In this document: positions 56,874 through 64,000 of the stretch, piece after piece | How positions within the stretch are numbered: the stretch's first letter is position 1 | Layout of the letters: each line of letters opens with the position of its first letter | NCBI GenBank assembly: GCA_017431345.1 | Contig: JAFRLH010000078.1 | Location: 1 to 64,000 of the forward strand | DNA: 64,000 nucleotides | Direction of reading: 5' to 3' | Source of the DNA: Lachnospiraceae bacterium | GTDB taxonomy: Bacteria > Bacillota > Clostridia > Lachnospirales > Lachnospiraceae | The notes under the pieces: model-generated | Seen by the model: only the letters and a program-made list of their open reading frames with translations | What the model was told of the DNA's origin: nothing | Database searches by the model: none | Made by a program: the position numbers and the translations under genes

Positions 56874-58511
56874 ATGATTCCCATACTTTCAAAACCTTAT
56901 CCCGATGAGTACTGGTACGGATATATCAGCCGGATGGCTTTACTGAACGGGTTTAAGTCTGTCAGGGAATTCGAGGAACTGTGCATTCTGCTGCGCGACT
57001 CCCACCGCTGCATCAGGATGATATCCGACCTGACCCGGATCTGTGACAGGTTTAAGGGCGCAGTCTTTCCTGATGTAAAGCGGGCCGTGGAAATGACGAC
57101 TTACTATGACGGAATCGACAGGGAAACACCGGCAGAACAGGCATTTTTATCGGAGCATATTCTTTTTGACCTTGGGCACGGCACGGGAGCCGAATCGAAA
57201 AGCATCAGGTATTGCCCCGAGTGCATAAAGGCGGATCGGGAAAAGTACGGGGAATCATATATTCATGTAACGCACCAGCTAAGGGGTGTGCAGGTATGTC
57301 CGGTACACAGGTGCAGGCTTAAGAAACTTGCCGTGGATATCTACGATAGGAATATGAAACCCGCAAAGGAACAGGAACCGGAGGAAGATATCGGCAGGCT
57401 GGCAGGTGAAGCGGAAGAGGCAGTGCAGTCCTTTTACCGCAATATGCACAGCGGCATCCTGAAGAAGTATGTGTGCCCTGTCTGCGGCAGGCGCTACCTT
57501 GCACACCCCGTATCTGCACATACCGGACTTCCATGTCCGTTCTGCAGCGGCAGGATGAGCCTTTCCGAGCTTTTGAGAAGCCGCCTTCAGTACCTGTACG
57601 GGGGAGAATACGTACTCTGCCGGGACGGAGGAGAGAATCTGGGTAAGTACCGGGCAAAGCACATCCTGTGCGGGAGTGTAAAGAAAGATGTCAGGAAGCT
57701 GATCTGGGAATATCCCGTGACAGCATGTTCCGAATGCAGGAAGATGACCGCAAAGAAACTGCAGGCAAGAATCAACCACACAAGGAATGACATTTCAGTC
57801 CTGGAGGTAAACCGGAAGGAAGGAAAAGTCATGAGTGCCGAAATAGAGCATATCCCATGCGGAAGGCACTTCAGGGTATTCAAAGGCGAGCTTCCGGAAT
57901 GGACCTGTCCGTACTGCAGCGGCAGAGAGTTTGATATCCATGATCTGTCAGAAGGCTACGACATCATTTCACCGCTCCGAAATAACCATCAGGGTGTTAT
58001 GTTCAGGCACAACGGCTGCGGATGTGTGTTTATAACAAGTAAGACAAGCTTCATAAACGGCAGCAGGTGTCCCGTATGCAGCCCGAGGTACTCATACGGA
58101 GAAATCGAAGACATGGTAAAAGAGTGTGCCGGAGAGTACACGGTTAAGCAGCATATTGCCAGAGGAAAGGTGATGCTGTATTACAGGGGATTCCTGCTGG
58201 GCGTATATGATTACAGGGCGGTTGCCGCAGACCTTGAATCCGCGAATCCGAGGATCATTATTCACAGAAACAGGCAGTTTCAGCCCCCTGTCACGAAGAA
58301 GCGGATCATTTATCAGACAATCCGGGATAAGGCCGAAGAAAGCGGAAGCTGGGGCTTTAGTGACGGAATCCCCGGAGTTGAGATGACAAGAATCACAAGA
58401 AACATGATAAGAAAGATGACCGTTGCCGGACTGCTTGTACGGACAGAAAGGGGCAGGTATAAAGTAAATGTTCCCGATGATTCCAATTACGGAAAGAATT
58501 ATAGAAGATGA
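56874..58511 (+). CDS. tniQ: TniQ/TnsD-family target-selection protein 1
   Basis: 545 residues. The start SKPYPDEYWYGYISRMALLNGF is the TniQ signature. A zinc finger follows (CPEC 114-117, then HVTHQL and CPVH 142-145), then at least four further zinc-ribbon pairs (CPVC ... CPFC; CGS ... CSEC; PCGR ... CPYC; CGC ... CPVC) filling the C-terminal half, as in TnsD. It probably recognises DNA at the target or works with the second TniQ. AGAGGT precedes the ATG; it overlaps the next gene by 44 bases. Confidence 0.88.
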   Translation: MIPILSKPYPDEYWYGYISRMALLNGFKSVREFEELCILLRDSHRCIRMISDLTRICDRFKGAVFPDVKRAVEMTTYYDGIDRETPAEQAFLSEHILFDLGHGTGAESKSIRYCPECIKADREKYGESYIHVTHQLRGVQVCPVHRCRLKKLAVDIYDRNMKPAKEQEPEEDIGRLAGEAEEAVQSFYRNMHSGILKKYVCPVCGRRYLAHPVSAHTGLPCPFCSGRMSLSELLRSRLQYLYGGEYVLCRDGGENLGKYRAKHILCGSVKKDVRKLIWEYPVTACSECRKMTAKKLQARINHTRNDISVLEVNRKEGKVMSAEIEHIPCGRHFRVFKGELPEWTCPYCSGREFDIHDLSEGYDIISPLRNNHQGVMFRHNGCGCVFITSKTSFINGSRCPVCSPRYSYGEIEDMVKECAGEYTVKQHIARGKVMLYYRGFLLGVYDYRAVAADLESANPRIIIHRNRQFQPPVTKKRIIYQTIRDKAEESGSWGFSDGIPGVEMTRITRNMIRKMTVAGLLVRTERGRYKVNVPDDSNYGKNYRR

Positions 58512-60309
58512 GCTGTTTACTGAGTGGCTGGATTACCTGGCGAGGGTAAATTATGATCATCCCGACAAGTTCAAAAGAATCTATCTCGGAAACCGCCGCA
58601 GGAAAAACGTCTGCATAACCCAGCCGAGGCTGGAAGATCTCTGCAAATCAAACAGCAGATCCGCGGGATTTCCGGATCCTGTCTGTATCCTGAGAGACCA
58701 TTCCGTCCACTACATGCTTTTACCCTTTATCCCGAAGAAGAGGAATGCCCTTCGAGCTGAACAGCTATTAAGGAATAAGGAGCAGATGCATTTCATGCCG
58801 AAGCGGCCGAATACGGCTTTGATAGAAGATATCATGATCTGTCCGTGCTGTGTCAGGGAAGACATTGAAAAGTACGGGAGAGTCATCATTCATACCTGTC
58901 ATCAGCCGTTTGTAAAGAGCTGCTGGAAACACGGGGTCAGGCTGGTGAAAAAGGATGAGTATTCATCCGCATCAAAGCCTGAACCAGTATCCGAAGAAGA
59001 AAACCGGACTGCACAGTTCATGCGGTCGCTGTATCTTCATCCTGTCTATACATCTCTTGAAATGACTCAGGAGCTTCTTTGGAAAAATAATATAAAAAAC
59101 ATTAAAAACATAAATATCAAAGAACGCATCCGCCTTATAAGTCAAAACTTCACATTCGATGAATTCGCAAAAGAAGTGGAAACCATCGTACCGGAGTCTT
59201 TTTATTCCGAGATAAAGAATTTATATCGCCTGCTTACGGAGTTCGGACCGGTTGTCCGTCTTCAGTGCGGGTTTTGTAATTATACATTCTATGCGGATCC
59301 GTCCGCTGTTACTTCAGGAGTCATGTGTCCGGAATGTGCGAAGCATATACCTGAAAAGGCTTTGCTGCAGCGCTATCTGAACAGACATACGGATGGAAAT
59401 TACAGGATTGTAAATATGCTGCCGGGAGGGCGGGCAGATATCATACATGAGGCCTGCGGGTACAGATCCCACCCTTATATCAGCATGTTCATATGGGACA
59501 AATCATTATGTCCAAGGTGTTATGACAGGCATGTCAGAAAGGACAGGGCAGGTGAAGAGACCATAGCTGCCAACGGACAGAAGATGCGGGTGAAATCATA
59601 CAGATCAAGGTCTGATGTGGATGTCGAATTCGAGGACGGCACGGTGGTTTCCGGCGTGAGATATGACCATTTTACAGAAGGCAATGTCTCGAATCCGAAC
59701 AATCCCTGCACAAGACTGAATGACCGTACCGGCGAAAAGAACACAGCTACAAATGGGCAGGAGATTATCATCACCGGATACCGTGACGCAAAGGATCTGG
59801 ATGTTGTATTTGAAGACGGCACTGTTGTTACGGGGAGAAGCTACAGGGATTTTAAGGAAGGCTCCATCTATAACCGGAACGGCAGATATTCATATACAAA
59901 GGCAGACAGAGTCGGTGAAGTCCGTAAGATGAACAACGGACAGATGGCAGAGATCATTGAGTACAGAAGCGTACAGGACATCGACGTCCGGTTTGAGGAC
60001 GGGAACGTTGTAACGAACAGACGCTATGCAGCCTTCCTGGCCGGGAAGATAAAGAATCCGAAGTGCATAACAAAGCGCAGGAGTCATACACGGGGACCGT
60101 ATCAGAAGAAGGACCATTTCGGGGAAAGTGCAACAGCCGTAAATGGGCAGAAGATGGTCATTATAAAGTCAAACGGAGCCATGGATATCACGGTTATGTT
60201 CGAGGACGGAACGATAGTGGAGCACAAACAGTATCATCATTTCCTGGAGGGGAGAATCGGAAAACCAAATGACAGGGCAAAAAGCGGCAAAAGAAAGAGG
60301 TTAGGATGA
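58468..60309 (+). CDS. tnsD: TniQ/TnsD-family target-selection protein 2 with four C-terminal repeats
   Basis: 613 residues. N-terminal TniQ-like region (IEDELFTEWLDYLARVN), zinc finger CPCC (125-128) with HTCHQP and CWKH (152-155), further CxxC pairs (CGFC ... CPEC; CGYR ... CPRC), then four tandem repeats from residues 359, 419, 480 and 549. Each has the pattern GE-x-ANGQKM-x-I-x-YRS-DVDVxFEDGTVV-Y-F-G-NP. I recall such repeats in phage and mobile-element DNA-interacting proteins, but could not verify this. A good candidate for the protein that reads the comM site. It overlaps gene 56874 by 44 bases. Confidence 0.85.
   Translation: MFPMIPITERIIEDELFTEWLDYLARVNYDHPDKFKRIYLGNRRRKNVCITQPRLEDLCKSNSRSAGFPDPVCILRDHSVHYMLLPFIPKKRNALRAEQLLRNKEQMHFMPKRPNTALIEDIMICPCCVREDIEKYGRVIIHTCHQPFVKSCWKHGVRLVKKDEYSSASKPEPVSEEENRTAQFMRSLYLHPVYTSLEMTQELLWKNNIKNIKNINIKERIRLISQNFTFDEFAKEVETIVPESFYSEIKNLYRLLTEFGPVVRLQCGFCNYTFYADPSAVTSGVMCPECAKHIPEKALLQRYLNRHTDGNYRIVNMLPGGRADIIHEACGYRSHPYISMFIWDKSLCPRCYDRHVRKDRAGEETIAANGQKMRVKSYRSRSDVDVEFEDGTVVSGVRYDHFTEGNVSNPNNPCTRLNDRTGEKNTATNGQEIIITGYRDAKDLDVVFEDGTVVTGRSYRDFKEGSIYNRNGRYSYTKADRVGEVRKMNNGQMAEIIEYRSVQDIDVRFEDGNVVTNRRYAAFLAGKIKNPKCITKRRSHTRGPYQKKDHFGESATAVNGQKMVIIKSNGAMDITVMFEDGTIVEHKQYHHFLEGRIGKPNDRAKSGKRKRLG
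59542..60273 (+). repeat. Four in-frame tandem domain repeats in TniQ 2
   Basis: Copies begin at 59542, 59722, 59905 and 60112 (periods 60, 61 and 69 residues). The shared core is GE...NGQ...Y...D(V/I)xVxFEDGxVV...Y..F..G.I.NP. DNA identity between copies is clear only in the core, so they are old duplications. Confidence 0.85.
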
Positions 60310-60318
60310 CTTGGATTA

Positions 60319-60347
60319 TTGTTGAAGGGACCAAACTGGGCTAAAAT
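60319..60347 (+). promoter_or_regulatory. Promoter for the small proteins after the tns operon
   Basis: TTGTTG and TAAAAT are separated by exactly 17 bases, directly after the tniQ2 stop. Transcription would start near 60354 and read 60408-60515 and 60537 onward, and possibly the acyl ligase. Confidence 0.65.
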
Positions 60348-60407
60348 TGTAATAACTATAAGCCATAAGAAAGCAGGTTTGCAAAGTATAAAACCGAAGA
60401 CGCAAAC

Positions 60408-60515
60408 ATGACACCGGAACAGCGTCTTGCGATAAGTAAGGCTCTCGTCGAGGCAAATTCTGAGGCAAACAGAGCAATCATGGAGGCGGCAAAGAAATCG
60501 AACCCTCCGGAATAA
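60408..60515 (+). CDS. Possible small protein
   Basis: A 35-codon frame starting MTPEQRLAISKALVEA and ending in KKSNPPE, all helix-like. The open frame extends upstream to 60369 without another ATG. No good ribosome site, but it lies between the promoter at 60319-60347 and the DUF1902 gene with 21 bases to the latter. Low confidence. Confidence 0.3.
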   Translation: MTPEQRLAISKALVEANSEANRAIMEAAKKSNPPE

Positions 60516-60536
60516 TCAGGGCAGAAGAGGAATAAA

Positions 60537-60893
60537 ATGGAATATACCATAATGATTACAGTAGACTCGGAGGCTGGTGTATTTGTTGCAACAAGTCCGG
60601 ATATAAAAGGCCTGGTGCTGGAGGATGAGCTTCTTAAGTCTTTAAAAGCCAGGGTAGAAGCTGCTGTACCAGAGCTCCTTAAGCTGAATAACCAGGAGCC
60701 TGCCGATGTGCTTCACTACGAGTTTGGTTACAAGAATAAGCCAGTGGGAACCGGGTTTGCCGCACCAACAATTGGAGTAATTCATCCGAAAGGGTCCACA
60801 GTCAGAAAGAATCCGGATGGCACTATTACTATAGTTCCCCCAGAAGATACACCTTCCGAAAAAGAAAAGGAATCTAAAGACGAAGCAGAGTAG
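60537..60893 (+). CDS. DUF1902/HicB-like small protein
   Basis: 118 residues. The N-terminal ~45 residues (MEYTIMITVDSEAGVFVATSPDIKG and EAAVPELLKLN) match the DUF1902/HicB antitoxin-like fold. The rest is an unstructured, Pro/Glu/Lys-rich tail. No HicA toxin is seen beside it. GAAGAGGAATAAA precedes the ATG. Confidence 0.65.
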   Translation: MEYTIMITVDSEAGVFVATSPDIKGLVLEDELLKSLKARVEAAVPELLKLNNQEPADVLHYEFGYKNKPVGTGFAAPTIGVIHPKGSTVRKNPDGTITIVPPEDTPSEKEKESKDEAE

Positions 60894-60908
60894 CAGCCTC
60901 GGGGCAGA

Positions 60909-62597
60909 ATGGCAGAAAACAAAGTAGAAGAGTATTATCTGACAGATGATCCTCTTACCCTACATAATATACTTCAGCATGATCTGCATGTGAAGAAGTG
61001 GCAGGTGTTATCAAAGATGTTAATTAATCATCCCTATCCATACTACCATATTGATCAAATTTCTAATCTGATCAATATGGTAGTCAATAAGGCTCTTAAC
61101 GATCCTGATGGAATTGCATTTTCTTGGTACTTAAAAGATACTCAGGTATCTATATCATATTTGCATTTTTATGAGGATATTATCTATGCAGCTAAGCAAA
61201 TAGAGCATAAAAAACAAGTTAATTGCCATATTGGATTAATTGGTAATAATTCATATGAATGGCTGTTAATATATATGGCCATTCTTTTGAGTGGCAACGT
61301 TGCTGTTGTCTTAGATAAGGATATGGAAAGTGGAGAATTGGAAAATATCGTTCAGCGGATGGATATCGTTGCAATAATTGCTGATGAATCGATAAAAGCA
61401 AAGATGTCTTTTGATAGTCCTGTTGATATTTTTCTTTTTTCTGAAATTACAGAGCATAGAGATATAGAACAAATAGATATAGATTTGTTTAGTGTCAATA
61501 CAGAAATCGATCCAGATAAACTTGCATGCATTTTCCTCACATCTGGCACAACTGGAGCTCGCAAAGGAGTAATGCTTTCACATAGGAATATTGCCTCCAA
61601 TATAAACGAAAGCTGTAAGCTCTTTAAACTAGATGGAGATACGCTGGCTGTGTTACCTTTTCATCATGCGTTTGGATTGATCGTAGCCGTTTGGATGGTA
61701 TTTAACTATGGTCATACAGTGTACATTAGTCAAGGGCTTCGTAGAATTAATAAGGAATTAATGTTGGTAAAGCCACAGACATTGATGCTTGTTCCGTTGT
61801 TTGTGGAGAATTTCAGCAAGCAGATACGCATGACAATAAAAAAGAATAGACAGGAAATAAGATTTAGAAGAACAGTTAAAATTTCTAATGCATTACTTAG
61901 ATGCGGCATCGATATAAGAAGAATGATATTTAAAGATATACTTAGCCAATTTGGCGGAAAAATAGAGTATATCATTTGTGGAGGAGCATTTCTTGATAAA
62001 GAATATGTTAAGGAGTTTAGAAGTTACGGGATCGAAATTCTAAATGGTTATGGTACCACTGAGTGTTCACCAGTTGCAGCAGTTAACAGAAATAAGCACC
62101 ATAAAGATGGATCCGTCGGATTATCTTTGCCAAATTCAAAAGTAAGTGTCTCATCTGATGGTGAAGTGTTGGTTTCAGGTGAATTCGTAATGCAAGGATA
62201 CTATAAAGATCCTGACAGCACTTCACAATCTATTATTAATGGGTGGTATCATACGGGTGATTTGGGCAGAATTGACAAAGAAGGTTTCGTTTTTTTATCA
62301 GGAAGAAAAACAAATCTGATAGTGTTATCCAATGGAGAAAACATCTCACCTGAAGAAATAGAGCAAATGATTCTGAGAATCGAGAATGTTGATGAAGTAG
62401 TAGTGTCTTCAGATAATGGGAGGATTAACGCTTCGATATATTCAAAGGATCTTGATGCCATAAAGAAGAGAGAGATTAAAGAGCAAATTGACGAATTGAA
62501 TCGTACTATGCCCATGTATAAAAGAGTTTCCCAAATTGTATTTCGGGATGAGGAGTTTAAAAAGACAACTACTAAAAAAATAGTTAGAAATGATTGA
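60909..62597 (+). CDS. Acyl-AMP ligase (AMP-binding/ANL superfamily)
   Basis: 562 residues. Activates a carboxylic acid as its adenylate. The AMP-binding motif FLTSGTTGARKGVMLSH (about residues 210-226), YGTTECSP, YHTGDLG and the C-terminal hinge are present, and FHHAFGL fits acyl-CoA/fatty-acyl ligases. It stands just ahead of an NRPS gene, so it may load the starter acyl chain (inference). Its first ~33 residues (YLTDDPLTLHNILQHDLH) match the N-terminus of the sigma-like protein at 42199, a fusion. Confidence 0.85.
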   Translation: MAENKVEEYYLTDDPLTLHNILQHDLHVKKWQVLSKMLINHPYPYYHIDQISNLINMVVNKALNDPDGIAFSWYLKDTQVSISYLHFYEDIIYAAKQIEHKKQVNCHIGLIGNNSYEWLLIYMAILLSGNVAVVLDKDMESGELENIVQRMDIVAIIADESIKAKMSFDSPVDIFLFSEITEHRDIEQIDIDLFSVNTEIDPDKLACIFLTSGTTGARKGVMLSHRNIASNINESCKLFKLDGDTLAVLPFHHAFGLIVAVWMVFNYGHTVYISQGLRRINKELMLVKPQTLMLVPLFVENFSKQIRMTIKKNRQEIRFRRTVKISNALLRCGIDIRRMIFKDILSQFGGKIEYIICGGAFLDKEYVKEFRSYGIEILNGYGTTECSPVAAVNRNKHHKDGSVGLSLPNSKVSVSSDGEVLVSGEFVMQGYYKDPDSTSQSIINGWYHTGDLGRIDKEGFVFLSGRKTNLIVLSNGENISPEEIEQMILRIENVDEVVVSSDNGRINASIYSKDLDAIKKREIKEQIDELNRTMPMYKRVSQIVFRDEEFKKTTTKKIVRND

Positions 62598-62648
62598 TGG
62601 ATTCAAGGTGTTTCATTTTTGGAGTATTGACAGAAAAGAGATATCAAA

Positions 62649-64000
62649 ATGACAAAGTACAAACTGACAACGCAGCAAAAGAACATCTGGAACTTACAAA
62701 AATACTATTCAGATTCATCTGTATCAAACATCTGTGGCACTATCTTATATGAAAAAGAAAGAGATAAGTGGCTGCTTAAAAAAGCGGTGGAAATTGCAGC
62801 GATATCCCACCCTGCCTTAAGGGTACGGTTCACATTAGAGGAAGAGCCCCAGCAGTATATATCGGAAGAACCAGTTAGTATAGAAACAAGGTCGTTTGCA
62901 ACTGAAGAAGAACAGGATGCATATGCAGAGAGGATAGCTCGAGAACCAATGGAGCTGACTGACAGCTGCATGTGCTTTTTTACTGTGTTTAACATCGGGA
63001 ATAAGGCAGGAATCATAGCAAAGCTGAATCATCTGATAGCGGATGCATGGACTTTGAGTCTGATAGCAGACGAGGTCAATGAAACATATGAACGGCTTGC
63101 TGCCAATGCAGAAGAGAAAGAAACAACTACTGATGGCTATTTAGCCCATTTAGAGAGCGGAGAAGAGTATCTGCGGTCTGCTAGATATGAAAAAGATAAA
63201 GCATACTGGGAAGAGAAATACAGGGCAAAGCCTGATGAGACACATATAAAGCTAATGAACCAGGCTGATACAGGGATAGAAGCAAAGCGTATAACAAAGG
63301 AGATGTCTGGAGAATTAGCAGAAAAGATCGCTTTATACTGTGAGGAAAGGAATGAGACAGAGGCAGTACTGTTAGAAAGTGCGGTATTGCTGTACCTGAT
63401 ACGGATTAATCAAGAGAATAGCAATTGTACGATTGGTGTTCCTATCCTGAACAGGAATAAGGCGGCAGAGAAGAGAACAGCGGGAATGTTTATATCTACG
63501 ATGCCGCTGACAGTAAGTATAGGAAGAGGAGCGACTGTCAGAGAACTGATAGAAAAAACAGATACTACAAATCGTGAGATGCTGAGACATCAAAGGTATC
63601 CGTATGAAGAGATCCTGCAGGATATACGTAGAAAACATGAATATAGCGGAAGCCTTTATGAAGTGATGGTAAGTATACAAAACAGCCGAATTCATAGTGA
63701 AGAAGGATTCCGAACGAAGTGGTATACAAATGGATACAGTGAAGTACCTATAACGATCAGCATTGATCATAGAGATAGGGAAGATGGATATATTGTTACG
63801 ATAGACTATCAGACCAGAGTATTTACTCAAGAAGAGGAAGTAGATATTTTATACAATCGGATAGAGTATATCCTTAGGCAACTCACAGAAGTGGAGAATG
63901 AAAGAAAACAGATAAGAGAGATTTCGATCATACCGGAGAAAGAAAGGGAGAAACTGCTTGAGGAATTCAACGACACAAAGGCAAACTATCCGAACGATAG
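62649..64000 (+). CDS. Nonribosomal peptide synthetase, 5' part (condensation domain, start of adenylation)
   Basis: An open frame of at least 450 codons without a stop at the window edge. Residues 1-430 form a condensation domain: MTKYKLTTQQKNIWNLQKYY, NHLIADAW (HHxxxDG motif with first His as Asn and Gly as Ala; the catalytic second His and Asp are kept), RTAGMFISTMPL, and RHQRYPYEEIL. It then runs into LLEEFNDTKANYPND, the usual link into an adenylation domain. It likely builds a peptide with the acyl ligase 51 bases upstream. Partial at base 64000. Confidence 0.88.
   Translation, partial: MTKYKLTTQQKNIWNLQKYYSDSSVSNICGTILYEKERDKWLLKKAVEIAAISHPALRVRFTLEEEPQQYISEEPVSIETRSFATEEEQDAYAERIAREPMELTDSCMCFFTVFNIGNKAGIIAKLNHLIADAWTLSLIADEVNETYERLAANAEEKETTTDGYLAHLESGEEYLRSARYEKDKAYWEEKYRAKPDETHIKLMNQADTGIEAKRITKEMSGELAEKIALYCEERNETEAVLLESAVLLYLIRINQENSNCTIGVPILNRNKAAEKRTAGMFISTMPLTVSIGRGATVRELIEKTDTTNREMLRHQRYPYEEILQDIRRKHEYSGSLYEVMVSIQNSRIHSEEGFRTKWYTNGYSEVPITISIDHRDREDGYIVTIDYQTRVFTQEEEVDILYNRIEYILRQLTEVENERKQIREISIIPEKEREKLLEEFNDTKANYPND

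Noticed and set aside
50614-60309. CRISPR-associated transposon (CAST)
   Set aside because: No Cas12k, Cascade genes or array in the window, though two TniQ genes exist in some CASTs.

Overview
The window reads as a chromosome segment of a fairly GC-rich anaerobic Firmicute, most likely Clostridia/Lachnospiraceae. The evidence is the gene content and order (yicC-gmk-rpoZ-rimO-pgsA, lepA-hemW, rlmD, rqcH/NFACT, SpoVB-like flippase, YfhO), Shine-Dalgarno-led starts and the style of the proteins. No rRNA, tRNA, CRISPR array or cas gene was recognised.

Bases 1-33.69 kb are ordinary chromosome. They hold aromatic amino-acid entry (DAHP synthase), glycogen synthase, a flippase, RqcH and a YfhO-type membrane protein. 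A yicC-gmk-rpoZ-rimO-pgsA-gtrA-GT2 run follows, then a YgjP-type peptidase, thiamine pyrophosphokinase and RlmD. Three large secreted proteins of unknown role come next, then an aminotransferase, a zinc-ribbon membrane protein, LepA, HemW, a fourth secreted protein and a GH25 lysozyme. The segment ends in the first three quarters of a comM/yifB gene.

At about 33.69 kb comM is cut within its AAA+ region. Directly at the break are nine tandem 17-bp direct repeats at about 23-bp spacing, which look like transposase-binding sites at the end of a Tn7-like transposon. From there to the window end (over 30 kb) everything looks accessory, and the other half of comM is not seen. Cargo after the end includes a WYL regulator and a restriction-modification island (GIY-YIG/DUF4357 protein, two N6-adenine methyltransferase-type proteins, a GIY-YIG-helicase fusion). 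Next come a sigma-like factor, a MerR regulator with a textbook 19-bp-spacer promoter, a serine recombinase, a CHAP peptidase, an XRE regulator and several unknowns.

The core discovery is at 50.5-60.3 kb: TnsA, TnsB, TnsC and two TniQ/TnsD proteins in one operon. The second TniQ carries four tandem C-terminal repeats that could be DNA-binding. Upstream lies a two-gene companion operon under a duplicated copy of the same leader (dyad plus terminator-like hairpin). It encodes a catalytically dead TnsB core fragment and a short ClpX-like AAA+ ATPase. Because ClpX remodels MuA transpososomes, an element-borne ClpX-like protein beside a dead transposase paralogue suggests a dedicated control or disassembly module. 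I do not know a description of this arrangement, but could not search.

After the tns operon come a small DUF1902/HicB-like protein, an acyl-AMP ligase whose first ~33 residues match the N-terminus of the element's sigma-like factor, and the start of an NRPS (condensation domain running into adenylation). Part of a peptide or lipopeptide biosynthetic cluster therefore appears to be cargo, or lies next to the element.
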